A DNA stretch of 64,000 bases. Origin: UBA7803 sp041395905. Lineage in GTDB: Bacteria; Pseudomonadota; Gammaproteobacteria; Pseudomonadales; Azotimanducaceae. The stretch spans positions 62,001 to 126,000 of the forward strand of contig JAWKZP010000016.1 in the NCBI GenBank assembly GCA_041395905.1. Reading direction: 5' to 3'. The notes beneath the pieces are model-generated. The model was not told where the DNA came from, ran no database searches, and saw nothing but the letters and a program-made list of their open reading frames with translations. Positions within the stretch are counted from its first letter, which is position 1. Each line of letters begins with the position of its first letter. A program made the translations under genes and the position numbers. Below, one piece after another: positions 8,210-16,757 of this stretch.

Positions 8210-9205
8210 CTAGATGCGGTAAGCGGCACGGGCGCTATCGTGGAACAGCCAGCGCTTCTCAGCCGCCGAGGCGTCGGCCACGAGCTTTTTGAACGCGTTC
8301 CACAGCACGTGGTAGGAGCAGCTCTGCTTGTCCACGGGAAAGTTGCTCTCGAACATGCAGCGCTCGACGCCGAAGCAGTCGATGGCATGGCGGTAGTAAG
8401 GGCCGGTGGCGGCGACGATCTCGTCCGAGCCGGGCGGCCGTTCGCGCTTGTGAAAGCCGAAGCCGTTGATGGGCATCACCAGGCCGCCGAGCTTCGCGTA
8501 GACGTTGGCGCAGGCGGCAAGCTCGGCGACGTCGCGCCGCCAGCGCTCGAAGATCACCTCGCGCTGACCCTCATAGGGTCCGGTGCCCAGGGGCCCGCCG
8601 AAATGATCGAAGACGATGATGGTATCGGGAAACGCCCGCGCCAGATCGGTCAGCTCGGGAATCTGCGGATGGTACAGCCAGGCGTCGAACGACAGCCCTC
8701 TGCGGCCGAGCTCGGCAAAACCCCTGCGGAAATCCGCATCCAGCAGCAGACCCTGCGGAGGACTGGTGTGGGAATTGCGCACGGCATCGCTCGCGTCCCA
8801 GCCGGCGGCATGGCGGATGCCGCGGAATCGCGGGCTCGCGGCCATGTGCGCATCGAGCACCTCGCCAACCGCGGCGCCCAGGGTGAGATCCGCGAAACTG
8901 ACGATGCCGGCACAGGCCCGCGTGTCGCCGTAGCCGCCGCTGGCACTCATGGCGGCCACCCCGTTCACGAACTCGGTCTCGCCTACGGGGCGCAGCGATT
9001 CCGGCCCGTCCGCCCGGTACATGCTGGCACACTCGACGAACACGGTGGCCACCACGTTGTGTCCGCTGCCCGTGTCTGCCAGCAGCTCGTCGAGCAGATA
9101 ACGACTGTCTGGATGATCCCAGAGATGGTGATGGGGATCGACGATGGGGTGTTCCGGCTCGATGATGGGCTCGATCACCTGCGTCAGCCAGTCGTTGCGG
9201 ATCAT
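8210..9205 (-). CDS. Amidohydrolase family protein (TIM barrel)
   Basis: A 331-residue metal-dependent hydrolase of the amidohydrolase_2 group (related to lactone hydrolases and decarboxylases). The N-terminal metal motif is IVDPHHHLWDHP, and later segments GDTRACAGIVSFADL, FDHFGGPLG and the C-terminal CMFESNFPVDK supply the usual His and Asp ligands of the barrel. No signal peptide, so cytosolic. It sits 20 bases after the formaldehyde dehydrogenase gene and 4 bases before the nitroreductase-like gene on the minus strand, a probable operon. The reaction is likely lactone or ester hydrolysis or decarboxylation; the substrate is not predictable. Confidence 0.88.
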   Translation of the reverse strand: MIRNDWLTQVIEPIIEPEHPIVDPHHHLWDHPDSRYLLDELLADTGSGHNVVATVFVECASMYRADGPESLRPVGETEFVNGVAAMSASGGYGDTRACAGIVSFADLTLGAAVGEVLDAHMAASPRFRGIRHAAGWDASDAVRNSHTSPPQGLLLDADFRRGFAELGRRGLSFDAWLYHPQIPELTDLARAFPDTIIVFDHFGGPLGTGPYEGQREVIFERWRRDVAELAACANVYAKLGGLVMPINGFGFHKRERPPGSDEIVAATGPYYRHAIDCFGVERCMFESNFPVDKQSCSYHVLWNAFKKLVADASAAEKRWLFHDSARAAYRI

Positions 9206-9225
9206 GCCGGTATGCCTGCCCGGAT

Positions 9226-10332
9226 TCAGTAAACGACGACGGACCGGATGCTTTCTCCGGCGTGCATCAGGTCGAAGCCCTGGTTGATCTCATCCAGACT
9301 CAATGTGTGGGTGATGAGGTCGTCGATGTTGATCTTGCCGTTCATGTACCAGTCGACGATCTTCGGCACGTCGGTGCGCCCCTTCGCGCCTCCGAACGCG
9401 GTACCGCGCCAGACCCGGCCCGTGACCAGCTGAAAGGGCCGCGTGCTGATCTCGGCGCCGGACGGCGCAACGCCGATGATGATGCTCTCGCCCCAACCTT
9501 TGTGGCAGCACTCCAGCGCCTGGCGCATGATCTCGACGTTGCCGATGCACTCGAACGAGTAGTCCACGCCGCCACTGGTGAGATCGACGATCGCGGCCAC
9601 CACGTCGTCCACCTCGGCGGGGTTGATGAAGTCGGTCATGCCGAACTTTTCCGCCAGCGCGCGCTTGTCCGGATTGAGGTCGACGCCGATGATCCGATCC
9701 GCACCCACCAGGCGCGCGCCCTGGATCACGTTCAGTCCGATACCGCCGAGGCCGAACACCGCCACCGTGGCGCCGGGCTCCACCCGGGCCGTGTTGATCA
9801 CCGCGCCCAGCCCCGTCGTCACGCCGCAGCCGATGTAGCAGACCTTGTCGAAGGGCGCATCCTTGCGGATCCTGGCCACGGCGATCTCCGGCAGGACGGT
9901 GAAGTTCGAGAACGTCGAGGTGCCCATGTAGTGGTGCAGCTTCTCACCGTTGAGCGAGAACCTGCTGGTACCGTCCGGCATGACGCCGCGGCCCTGGGTT
10001 TCGCGGATCGCGCCGCACAGGTTGGTCTTGCCGGAAGTGCAGAACTTGCATTGCCGGCACTCGGGTGTGTACAGCGGGATCACGTGATCGCCCGGTTTCA
10101 CCGAGCTCACTCCGGGCCCCACGTCCACCACCACCCCGGCGCCTTCGTGGCCCATGATCGCCGGGAACAGACCTTCCGGGTCCGCGCCCGAGAGGGTGTA
10201 GGCATCCGTGTGGCAGATGCCAGTGGCCCGGATCTCCACCAGCACCTCACCGGCCTTCGGCCCCTCGAGATGCACCGTCTCGATGCTGAGCGGTTGCCCT
10301 GCCGCGAACGCCACGGCCGCGCGCGTCTCCAT
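9226..10332 (-). CDS. frmA: S-(hydroxymethyl)glutathione dehydrogenase / class III alcohol dehydrogenase
   Basis: A 368-residue zinc alcohol dehydrogenase closely matching the class III family. It oxidises S-(hydroxymethyl)glutathione, the formaldehyde-glutathione adduct, to S-formylglutathione with NAD+, in the cytosol. Visible are the catalytic zinc ligands in ATGICHTDAYTLSG and GHEGAG, the four structural zinc cysteines around PECRQCKFCTSGKTNLC, and the Rossmann motif FGLGGIGL. The S-formylglutathione hydrolase usually found beside it is absent, so it must lie elsewhere or the downstream amidohydrolase could substitute (speculative). It is the first gene of a four-gene minus-strand operon. 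Confidence 0.95.
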   Translation of the reverse strand: METRAAVAFAAGQPLSIETVHLEGPKAGEVLVEIRATGICHTDAYTLSGADPEGLFPAIMGHEGAGVVVDVGPGVSSVKPGDHVIPLYTPECRQCKFCTSGKTNLCGAIRETQGRGVMPDGTSRFSLNGEKLHHYMGTSTFSNFTVLPEIAVARIRKDAPFDKVCYIGCGVTTGLGAVINTARVEPGATVAVFGLGGIGLNVIQGARLVGADRIIGVDLNPDKRALAEKFGMTDFINPAEVDDVVAAIVDLTSGGVDYSFECIGNVEIMRQALECCHKGWGESIIIGVAPSGAEISTRPFQLVTGRVWRGTAFGGAKGRTDVPKIVDWYMNGKINIDDLITHTLSLDEINQGFDLMHAGESIRSVVVY

Positions 10333-10447
10333 GCCTGTCCCCCTTGCGTTGCTTTCGATCGATCAGCGCCCTGAGCGAGGCTAACGCCTCAGATCGCAAA
10401 AGCAATAGCGGCTACAATCAGTCATCGCCGCCGCAGAACCGACCCCG

Positions 10448-12199
10448 TTGCGCTTCGAACTCCGAGTCAAGAACTGGCAGAGCTACATCCCCATCGTGGA
10501 TGTGGTGAAGCGCTACCGGCGCCGGGACTTCAATCACGATCTGATCGCCGGGATCATCGTCGGCGTCATCACGGTGCCTCAGGCGATGGCCTATGCCTTG
10601 CTCGCCGGGCTGCCGGCGCAGGCGGGCCTGTACGCCTGCCTCGTGCCCATGGCCATCTACGCGGTGCTCGGTTCCTCGAAGCAGCTGGCGGTCGGCCCGG
10701 TGGCCATCACCGCGCTCATGGTCGCCGCCGCGGTGGGTCAGTACGCGCCGCGCTACGGCGGCGACTACCTCGGCATCACCGCAGCGCTGAGCCTGCAGGC
10801 CGGGATCATCCTGCTGCTGCTGCGCCTGTCGCAGATGGGCGGCCTGGTGAACCTGCTGAGCCATCCGGTCATCGTCGGCTTCGTCAACGCCGCGGCCATC
10901 CTGATCATCATCAGCCAGATCGGCCCGTTTACCGGTATCCCCAGCAGCGGAGGGGCCGAGCCGGTGAGTCAGCTGCTCGCACTGGGCCGCAGTCTCGACG
11001 CGCTGAACCCCGTGACCCTGGGGATCGGTCTGGCGTCGCTGGCCCTGCTGCTGCTCGTGCAGCAATACGCTGCGCCGATGTTGTTCGTGGCGGGCCGCCG
11101 CTGGCGCCTGCGCGTGACCCGCGATCACCCCATCAGCCGGGTCGGCCCGGTGCTGGTCACCGTGCTCGCTGCGCTTGCCGTTGCACTGTGGCACCTGGAC
11201 GGCGACTACGGGGTCGCCGTGGTCGGTCTGGTGCCGTCCGGACTGCCGAGCTTCACGCGGCCACCATTCGACCCGCAGATGTGGCGCGACATCGCCCCGT
11301 CCGCAGCCATGATCGCGGTGGTGGCCTACGTGGAGAGCTATTCCATCGGCGCGAGCCTGGCCACTCGGCAGCGGACGCGTATCAACAGCCATCAGGAGCT
11401 GATTGCCCTCGGCGCCGCCAACATCGGCGCAGCGTTCACCGGCGCCTACCCGGTCGCAGGCAGCTTCTCGCGCTCGGGCGTGAACTTTCAGACCGGCGCG
11501 CGCAGCCAGATCGCGTCGCTGATCTGCATGGGCGTCATCCTCCTCACGCTGCTGTTCTTCACACCCCTGTTTGCCCGCCTGCCCACCGCAGCGCTGGCTG
11601 CCATCGTGGTGGTGTCGGTGCTCGGCATCGTCGACTTCCGCAGCATCCGCCGGCACTGGGCCGTGTACCGCGAGGACAGCATCACCGAGCTGGTGACTCT
11701 CGCCACGGTGCTGTTCTTCGGCGTCGAGACGGGCCTGATCACCGGCGTCGCGCTGTCCATCGCCTTTTTCGTGCGCAAGTCGAGCCGCCCGCACATCGTG
11801 ATCGTGGGCCGCATCCCGCACACCGAGCACTTCCGCTCCGCACGGCGCTACGACGTCGAGACCTTTCCCCACGTGGCCGCCATCCGGATCGACGAGAACC
11901 TGTATTTCGGCAACGCCAACCAGGTGGAGAACAAGCTGCTGAAGATCATTCAGCGCCGGCCCGGTACCCGCCACGTGCTGCTGGTGTGCAGTGCCGTGAA
12001 CCTGATCGACATTTCGGGGCTGGAGATGCTCTACCGGGTGAATCAGACCTTCGACGCCATGGGCGTCAAGCTGCACCTCGCGGAGGTGAAGGGGCCGGTG
12101 ATGGAGCAGTTGGAAGCCTCCGACTTCGTGATGAAGCTGACGGGGAGCGTGTTCTTCACGACCGACCAAGCCATGCGGGATCTGGCGGAGCGCGCCTGA
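10448..12199 (+). CDS. SulP-family anion transporter with STAS domain
   Basis: A 583-residue SulP/SLC26 membrane transporter, the second in this window and clearly distinct from the first. The signature GVITVPQAMAYALLAGLPAQ (about residues 39-58) lies in the first helices, and a C-terminal STAS domain (about 450-560) shows AAIRIDENLYFGNA and NLIDISGLEML. The start is TTG at 10448; no ATG or GTG gives the N-terminal cytosolic segment that precedes helix 1, and no strong ribosome site is visible. The family moves sulfate or other anions. It is transcribed away from the formaldehyde dehydrogenase operon and followed by a repeat-rich non-coding block. Confidence 0.92.
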   Translation: MRFELRVKNWQSYIPIVDVVKRYRRRDFNHDLIAGIIVGVITVPQAMAYALLAGLPAQAGLYACLVPMAIYAVLGSSKQLAVGPVAITALMVAAAVGQYAPRYGGDYLGITAALSLQAGIILLLLRLSQMGGLVNLLSHPVIVGFVNAAAILIIISQIGPFTGIPSSGGAEPVSQLLALGRSLDALNPVTLGIGLASLALLLLVQQYAAPMLFVAGRRWRLRVTRDHPISRVGPVLVTVLAALAVALWHLDGDYGVAVVGLVPSGLPSFTRPPFDPQMWRDIAPSAAMIAVVAYVESYSIGASLATRQRTRINSHQELIALGAANIGAAFTGAYPVAGSFSRSGVNFQTGARSQIASLICMGVILLTLLFFTPLFARLPTAALAAIVVVSVLGIVDFRSIRRHWAVYREDSITELVTLATVLFFGVETGLITGVALSIAFFVRKSSRPHIVIVGRIPHTEHFRSARRYDVETFPHVAAIRIDENLYFGNANQVENKLLKIIQRRPGTRHVLLVCSAVNLIDISGLEMLYRVNQTFDAMGVKLHLAEVKGPVMEQLEASDFVMKLTGSVFFTTDQAMRDLAERA

Positions 12200-12217
12200 G
12201 GGGTTGGGTGTTTCCAA

Positions 12218-12379
12218 GGGGCTGCGGGCCGGAGGGGGTTGGGAGGGCTGCGCGACGGCGCTCTGCGCTGCCCTCTCTGCGCGACTTGACCGCCAGGCGC
12301 CCGTCGTGCGCATGGCGGTCAATTCGCTTCGTTCGGCGTCGCTCAGACGCCCACCCAACCCCCTCCGGCCCCCAGCCCC
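12218..12379. repeat. Long imperfect inverted repeat, outer pair
   Basis: Arms at 12218-12243 and 12354-12379 are reverse complements at 25 of 26 positions; the core is GGGCCGGAGGGGGTTGGG. Pairing continues a few bases inward with mismatches. The arms enclose a second smaller inverted repeat. Starts 19 bases after the SulP stop codon, so it could act in transcript termination or be a remnant of a repeated palindromic element. Confidence 0.85.
12286..12322. repeat. Inner inverted repeat
   Basis: TTGACCGCCA at 12286-12295 is matched exactly by TGGCGGTCAA at 12313-12322 across a 17-base loop; a few further bases pair after one mismatch. It sits inside the larger inverted repeat, giving a nested cruciform-like structure. 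Confidence 0.8.
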
Positions 12380-12522
12380 CGCAAGGTCATCCCGAGACCC
12401 TCAGGCACGTTCGGCGCCTTTGGGGTGGTGCGCGCTTTGCGCGCCAAAGACATCCAGGGGCGGAGTACTCCCTCAACGCTCTTGTGGAGGCGGAACAACC
12501 AGGCTCGCCAGGAAGCGCGCTC

Positions 12523-12680
12523 GCGTGCGGGATGGCGCGGGGGTGTGGTGAGCGGCGCCATCTCCAGCGTCGCCGCGGAAGCCGAGCTGACCCGCGCAGC
12601 GGGGCGGATCGGCGACCAAGGGCAGCGCGGAGCGCCGACGCGGGGCGCCGATCACCACACCCCCGCGGCGTCCCGCACAC
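12523..12680. repeat. Second long imperfect inverted repeat
   Basis: Arms of about 37 bases at 12523-12559 and 12644-12680 match at about 33 positions; the best core, GGGGGTGTGGTGA with flanking GGCGCC, is 22 of 23. The loop is 84 bases. It ends 68 bases before the LLM-class oxidoreductase start. No transposase gene lies nearby. Confidence 0.82.
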
Positions 12681-12748
12681 CACGAACCACCCTCCCATGC
12701 ACTCTGTAGTAAGCTCTCCCCAAAGCCATCCGGGGGGAGGAATCCGAA

Positions 12749-13789
12749 ATGAAACTGGGACTCATGTTGGGCTACTCCGGCGCCGATCTGCGCATCCCCA
12801 TCGAGCAGGTCAAGCTGGCCGAGCGCCTGGGCTACGATTCGGTGTGGACGGCCGAGGCCTACGGCTCGGACGCCATCACGCCGCTCGCCTATATCGCCGC
12901 CCACACCGAGCGGATTCGTCTCGGCACCGCGGTGATCCAGCTCGCCGGGCGCACGCCCGCCAACGCGGCCATGGCCATGGCGACGCTGGACAAGCTCGCC
13001 GGCGGCAACCGCGTGATCTGCGGCATCGGCGTGTCCGGCCCGCAGATCGTCGAAGGCTGGTACGGGCAGCCCTGGGGCCGGCCCTACTACCGCATCAAGG
13101 ACTACGTGACGATCATGAAGAAGATCTTCGCCCGCGAGGCTCCGGTGAGCCACGAGGGCCAGGAGATCAGCCTGCCGTACACCGGCCCGGGCGCGCTGGG
13201 CATCGGCAAGCCGTTGAAATCGATCCTGCACATGAATCCGGACATCCCCATCTGGCTGGGCACGGGCATGGAGTCCACCGTGCGCCTCACCGCGGAGATC
13301 GCCGACGGCTGGCTGCCGCTGGGCTACGTGCCGGAATCGGCTCCGCTTTACGAAGACTGGATCAACGAAGGGCTCGCGCGCGCCGGCAAGACACGCGACC
13401 AGTTCGAAATCCAGACGATGACCCAGGTTCAGGTGACCGACGACGTGCGCGCGGCCCTGGACCGGCTGAAGCCCGGCATCGCGCTCTACGTGGGCGGGAT
13501 GGGCCACAAGAGCAAGAACTTCCACAAGGAGATGATGGTCCGGCGCGGATTCGGCGAGGCTGCCGAACGCATCCAGGAGCTGTACCTGGCCAAGCGCAAG
13601 GACGAGGCCATCGCCGCGGTACCTGACGAGTTCGTCGATCAGGGCGCGCTGGTCGGGCCGGAGGCGCGGATTCGCAAACGCTTCCGCGCCTGGGAAGACT
13701 GCCCGGTTACCGGCCTCACCGTATCCGGCGACGAGCGCGCCATCCGCTTCATGGCGGAGTGCGCGCGGCTGAACTTCGCGGCAGAGTAG
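12749..13789 (+). CDS. LLM-class flavin/F420-dependent oxidoreductase
   Basis: A 346-residue luciferase-like monooxygenase-fold protein (TIM barrel). It begins MKLGLMLGYSGADL, followed by AERLGYDSVWTAE (about residues 26-38) and IRLGTAVIQL, the order seen in the family, with GGNRVICGIGVSGPQ after it. Mycobacterial-type relatives use F420, others FMN; the cofactor cannot be settled here. The start has a strong GGGGGGAGG site 7 bases upstream. It is followed 58 bases later by an acyl-CoA synthetase gene, so a role in breakdown of a CoA-activated compound is plausible. Substrate unknown. Confidence 0.9.
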   Translation: MKLGLMLGYSGADLRIPIEQVKLAERLGYDSVWTAEAYGSDAITPLAYIAAHTERIRLGTAVIQLAGRTPANAAMAMATLDKLAGGNRVICGIGVSGPQIVEGWYGQPWGRPYYRIKDYVTIMKKIFAREAPVSHEGQEISLPYTGPGALGIGKPLKSILHMNPDIPIWLGTGMESTVRLTAEIADGWLPLGYVPESAPLYEDWINEGLARAGKTRDQFEIQTMTQVQVTDDVRAALDRLKPGIALYVGGMGHKSKNFHKEMMVRRGFGEAAERIQELYLAKRKDEAIAAVPDEFVDQGALVGPEARIRKRFRAWEDCPVTGLTVSGDERAIRFMAECARLNFAAE

Positions 13790-13847
13790 CGGCGGCAGCA
13801 CTCGCCCAAGGCGCAGACAACGGGGCGAACACAGAAGGGGGCGAGAC

Positions 13848-15401
13848 ATGTATCCAGGCAAGTGGGCGCGCGAATTTCCGGACAAGTCCGCGGTGGTTCA
13901 CGCGCTGACCGGCGCAACGGTGAGCTATCGCGAACTGAACGACCGCTCCAATCAGCTCGCGCAGCTGATGTGGGACAAGGGGCTGCGACCCACGGACCAC
14001 GTCGCCATCTTCATGGAGAACAACCTGCGCTACTTCGAGGTGGTGTGGGCCGCGCTGCGATCCGGGCTGTATCTCACCACCATCAACCGCTATCTGACCG
14101 ACGAGGAAGCCGGATACATCCTGGACAACTGCGAGGCTCAGGTGCTCGTGACCTCGAAAGCCCGCGCCGACGTGGCGAAGGCGCTGCCCGCATTCGCCCC
14201 CGGTTGCCACACGTGGCTCATGACCGACGGTATCGAGGACGGTTACGAAGCCTACGAAGCGGCCATTTCCGCCTACCCTGCCGAGCCGCTGGCGGACGAG
14301 CCCGCGGGGCAGTTCATGCTCTACAGCTCCGGCACCACCGGTCGGCCCAAGGGCATCGTGCGGCCGTTGAGCGGAACCAGGATCCACGAGGACGCCGGCC
14401 CCGTAGGCGCCCTGCAGCGGCTGCTGTGGGGTTTCGACGATAACACGGTGTACCTGTCGCCGGCGCCGCTGTACCACTCCGCGCCCATCGGCTTCTGCAC
14501 GGCGGCGCTGGCGCTGGGCGGAACCGTCGTAATGATGCCCCGCTTCGACGAGATCGGTGCACTGCAGGCCATCCAGGATTTCAAAGTCACCCACAGCCAG
14601 TGGGTGCCAACCATGTTCACGCGCATGCTCAAGCTGCCGGAAGCGGACCGGAGCGGCTTCGATCTGTCGTCGCACAAGGTCGCGATCCACGCGGCGGCAC
14701 CCTGCCCGGTGGGCATCAAGCAGCAGATGTTCGACTGGTGGGGGCCGATCATCTACGAGTACTACGGCGGTACCGAGCTGAACGGCCTGACCCACTGCGG
14801 GCCGGAGGACTGGCTGGCGCACCCCGGCACCGTGGGCAAGCCGGTGATCGGCACCATCCACATCTGCGACGAGGACGGCAACGAGCAACCCACCGGAGAA
14901 CCCGGGATCGTCTTTTTCGAGTTGCCCGAGATGCCGTTCCGGTACCACAAGGACGAGGCCAAAACCAGGGACGCCCAGCATCCAAAGCACGCGAACTGGA
15001 GCGCCCTGGGCGACGTCGGCTATGTGGACGCGGAGGGTTTTCTCTATCTCACCGACCGCGCGACCTTCATGATCATCTCCGGCGGGGTGAACATCTACCC
15101 GCAGGAGATCGAGGATCAGCTCATCATGCACCCCAAGGTCGCCGACGTGGCCGTGGTGGGGGTTCCCGACGAGGAGATGGGAGAGGCCGTCAAGGCAGTG
15201 GTGCAGGTGGCCTCGGGCGTCACCGCTGACGCGGCGCTGGCAGAGCAGCTGCTGGCCTATGCGCGCGAGCACATCGCCCACTACAAGTGCCCCAGGAGCA
15301 TCGATTTCATGGACGAGCTGCCACGTCTGCCCACCGGCAAGCTGTACAAGCGCCTGATCAAGGACGCCTATTGGGGACGCAAAGGATCGCGGATCGTTTG
15401 A
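13848..15401 (+). CDS. AMP-dependent acyl-CoA synthetase
   Basis: A 517-residue ANL-superfamily ligase that activates a carboxylic acid to its CoA thioester through an acyl-adenylate. The P-loop YSSGTTGRPKGI lies near residues 163-174, the A5-type EYYGGTELNG near 304-313, and LGDVGYVDAEGFLYLTDRA with the hinge near 386-404. The catalytic C-terminal lysine fits PTGKLYKRLIKD near the end. Sequence style matches FadD-like or cyclohexanecarboxylate-type ligases of fatty and cyclic acid catabolism. A GAAGGGGGCGAG site precedes the ATG. The next gene, a sigma factor, starts 37 bases later, so read-through into the copper peptide operon is possible. Confidence 0.93.
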   Translation: MYPGKWAREFPDKSAVVHALTGATVSYRELNDRSNQLAQLMWDKGLRPTDHVAIFMENNLRYFEVVWAALRSGLYLTTINRYLTDEEAGYILDNCEAQVLVTSKARADVAKALPAFAPGCHTWLMTDGIEDGYEAYEAAISAYPAEPLADEPAGQFMLYSSGTTGRPKGIVRPLSGTRIHEDAGPVGALQRLLWGFDDNTVYLSPAPLYHSAPIGFCTAALALGGTVVMMPRFDEIGALQAIQDFKVTHSQWVPTMFTRMLKLPEADRSGFDLSSHKVAIHAAAPCPVGIKQQMFDWWGPIIYEYYGGTELNGLTHCGPEDWLAHPGTVGKPVIGTIHICDEDGNEQPTGEPGIVFFELPEMPFRYHKDEAKTRDAQHPKHANWSALGDVGYVDAEGFLYLTDRATFMIISGGVNIYPQEIEDQLIMHPKVADVAVVGVPDEEMGEAVKAVVQVASGVTADAALAEQLLAYAREHIAHYKCPRSIDFMDELPRLPTGKLYKRLIKDAYWGRKGSRIV

Positions 15402-15438
15402 GCAGCATCCGCTGCGACCGCCGCTTCGGACAGCCGCC

Positions 15439-16053
15439 GTGAGCACCCCGCCCGAATGCGACGAGCGCGCCCTGATCGAAGGCCTCATTTCCGGTGACCG
15501 CGGCGCGTACCGGGAGGCCGTGCGGCGCTTCAGCCCACGCCTGCTGGCTACCGCCCGCAGCATCGCCGGGCCGGATCAGGCCGAGGACGTGGTGCAGGAG
15601 GTCTGGCTGCGAGTGGTGGAGAAAATCCGCGAGTTCGAGGGCCGCGCCACCCTGCTGACCTGGCTGCAGCGCATCACGGTCAACGCCGCCATCTCGCAGC
15701 TGCGTCGGCAACGCCGCGAGGTGTCGGCGCCCGACACAGGCGGCGACCCGGATCACTCGGACTGGTTCGACGAGCGCGGTCACTGGCTGCCTGAGGTCAT
15801 GGCCGGCGACCTGAGCTCACCGGAAGCGCTGCTCAGCGCGGCCGCGCTGCAGGACTGCATCGACAAACATCTGGCGCTGCTGCCGCCCAACCAGCGCAGC
15901 GCGGTGGTGCTGCGCGATACCGAGGAATATTCACTCGAAGAGATCTGTAACGAACTCCAGCTGTCTGCGTCCAATGTGCGCGTACAGCTGCACAGGGGTC
16001 GAATGAAGCTGATGCAGATGATCCTGACCTTCGAGCGGACCGGCACGTGCTGA
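15439..16053 (+). CDS. ECF-type RNA polymerase sigma factor
   Basis: A 204-residue sigma-70 family protein with only regions 2 and 4. Region 2 shows DQAEDVVQEVWLRVV (about residues 46-60) and TWLQRITVNAAI; region 4 shows LPPNQRSAVVLRDTEEYSLEEICNEL followed by the recognition helix NVRVQLHRGRMKL. The start is GTG at 15439. Its stop overlaps the next gene, which encodes a zinc-type anti-sigma factor, and the HvfA-like peptide gene follows. This order suggests that the sigma factor controls the copper-peptide operon and probably its own transcription, as metal- or redox-responsive ECF factors do; the target promoter was not identified. Confidence 0.93.
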   Translation: MSTPPECDERALIEGLISGDRGAYREAVRRFSPRLLATARSIAGPDQAEDVVQEVWLRVVEKIREFEGRATLLTWLQRITVNAAISQLRRQRREVSAPDTGGDPDHSDWFDERGHWLPEVMAGDLSSPEALLSAAALQDCIDKHLALLPPNQRSAVVLRDTEEYSLEEICNELQLSASNVRVQLHRGRMKLMQMILTFERTGTC

Positions 16054-16292
16054 CCTGCGAGCAGGTCACCGCGCGCGCGAGCGCGCTGCAGGACGCGGAG
16101 CTCGGCCTGCGCGAGCGTCTGGCGATCCGTCTGCATTTCGTCATCTGCCGCAAGTGCCGGGCGTTTGCCCGCCGCCTGCGGGCCCTGCGTGGTCGCCTGG
16201 CCACCCGGGCCGCCGGCTCACAGGGGCCGGTGAGCGATGCCTTCATCGACCGGGTGCTGCACGCCATCGAACACAGACATCCCGACACCTGA
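16047..16292 (+). CDS. Putative zinc-binding anti-sigma factor (ZAS/zf-HC2 type)
   Basis: An 81-residue protein overlapping the sigma-factor gene by 7 bases from a GTG start. It contains HFVICRKC (about residues 31-38), the H-x3-C-x2-C zinc motif of ZAS anti-sigma factors, preceded by an N-terminal LTCEQV with another cysteine. There is no membrane helix, so it is a soluble regulator, and the C-terminal part (about 40-81) is basic then amphipathic. Expected role: hold the ECF sigma factor inactive until zinc or thiol chemistry changes, for example on copper excess. The signal is inferred from the neighbouring copper-peptide gene. Confidence 0.85.
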   Translation: MLTCEQVTARASALQDAELGLRERLAIRLHFVICRKCRAFARRLRALRGRLATRAAGSQGPVSDAFIDRVLHAIEHRHPDT

Positions 16293-16306
16293 GAGGAAAC
16301 CTGATC

Positions 16307-16669
16307 ATGATCACGACCAAACGCAGACTGAAGCCCATCGCCGCCGCGCTCGGCAGCGTCGGAGTCGCTGCCCTGGGGGTGGCCCATGCAGCCAACGTCA
16401 ACGGCGAGCTGTTCCAGACCCAGGAGCTGCGCAGCGGCTACGAGCTGGCCGCCCTCGACGCCGAAGGCAAGTGCGGCGAAGGCAAGTGCGGTGAAGCCAA
16501 GCAGGCCGAAGGCAAATGCGGCGAAGCCAAGGACGCCGATGCGAAAGACGCAGAGGGCAAGTGTGGTGAGGCCAAGGACGCCGAAGGCAAGTGCGGCGAG
16601 TCCAAGGACGCCGAGGGCAAGTGCGGCGAGTCCAAGGATTCCGAGGGCAAGTGCGGCGGCAACGCCTGA
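16307..16669 (+). CDS. hvfA: HvfA-like copper-binding RiPP precursor with seven EGKCG motifs
   Basis: A 120-residue precursor. A basic n-region and hydrophobic core form a signal peptide ending AHA-A (about residue 28), then a linker QELRSGYELAALDA of the type seen in HvfA/bufferin precursors. Residues 53-117 carry seven EGKCG motifs (53, 58, 68, 83, 93, 103, 113) separated by acidic/lysine spacers; the seven cysteines are all within them. In Haemophilus influenzae HvfA, EGKCG cysteines are converted by HvfB (DUF692/MNIO) with HvfC to copper-binding groups. Here neither hvfB nor hvfC is adjacent. The start has GAGGAAAC upstream; it lies 14 bases after the anti-sigma gene. Predicted product is a periplasmic copper chelator. 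Confidence 0.9.
   Translation: MITTKRRLKPIAAALGSVGVAALGVAHAANVNGELFQTQELRSGYELAALDAEGKCGEGKCGEAKQAEGKCGEAKDADAKDAEGKCGEAKDAEGKCGESKDAEGKCGESKDSEGKCGGNA
16457..16666 (+). repeat. Tandem repeats encoding the EGKCG units
   Basis: The peptide gene contains near-identical 30-base units (ten residues: E-[A/S]-K-D-[A/S]-E-G-K-C-G), most regular from 16547 on, with shorter and irregular units before. The repeat structure could allow copy-number change by slippage or recombination, altering the number of copper sites. Confidence 0.85.
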
Positions 16670-16734
16670 GCCGGCCTGATCGGGCCCCGCGCGGGCCCAC
16701 CTGAGCCACCAATCTCAATAAGGGAACCGCCGAG

Positions 16735-16757
16735 CGTGAGGTGCCTGGCACCTCACG
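16735..16757. repeat. Perfect 11-bp palindrome between hvfA and hvfX
   Basis: CGTGAGGTGCC and GGCACCTCACG are exact reverse complements separated by one T. It resembles short repetitive extragenic palindromes rather than a terminator, since no T-run follows. It lies in the 133-base gap where hvfB and hvfC would normally be. Confidence 0.85.

Larger units (their letters stand above)
12200..12748. other. Non-coding block of 549 bases with nested palindromes
   Basis: No believable gene is present: reading frames here are short, Arg/Pro-rich and mutually overlapping. The stretch is dominated by the three inverted repeats listed separately and by short palindromic bits such as GCGCGCTTTGCGCGC near 12430. 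A GGGGGGAGG ribosome site at about 12733 belongs to the next gene. The block separates two unrelated plus-strand genes. Confidence 0.8.

Noticed and set aside
10418..12358. 646-residue open frame opposite the SulP gene
   Set aside because: Low-complexity antisense shadow; the other strand has a full transporter.
12749..13789. Proof of F420 use from LLM and DDN-like genes
   Set aside because: Both families include FMN users; no F420 biosynthesis genes are visible.
16735..16757. Terminator of the HvfA-like gene
   Set aside because: Palindrome lacks a T-run and has a one-base loop; kept as a repeat.
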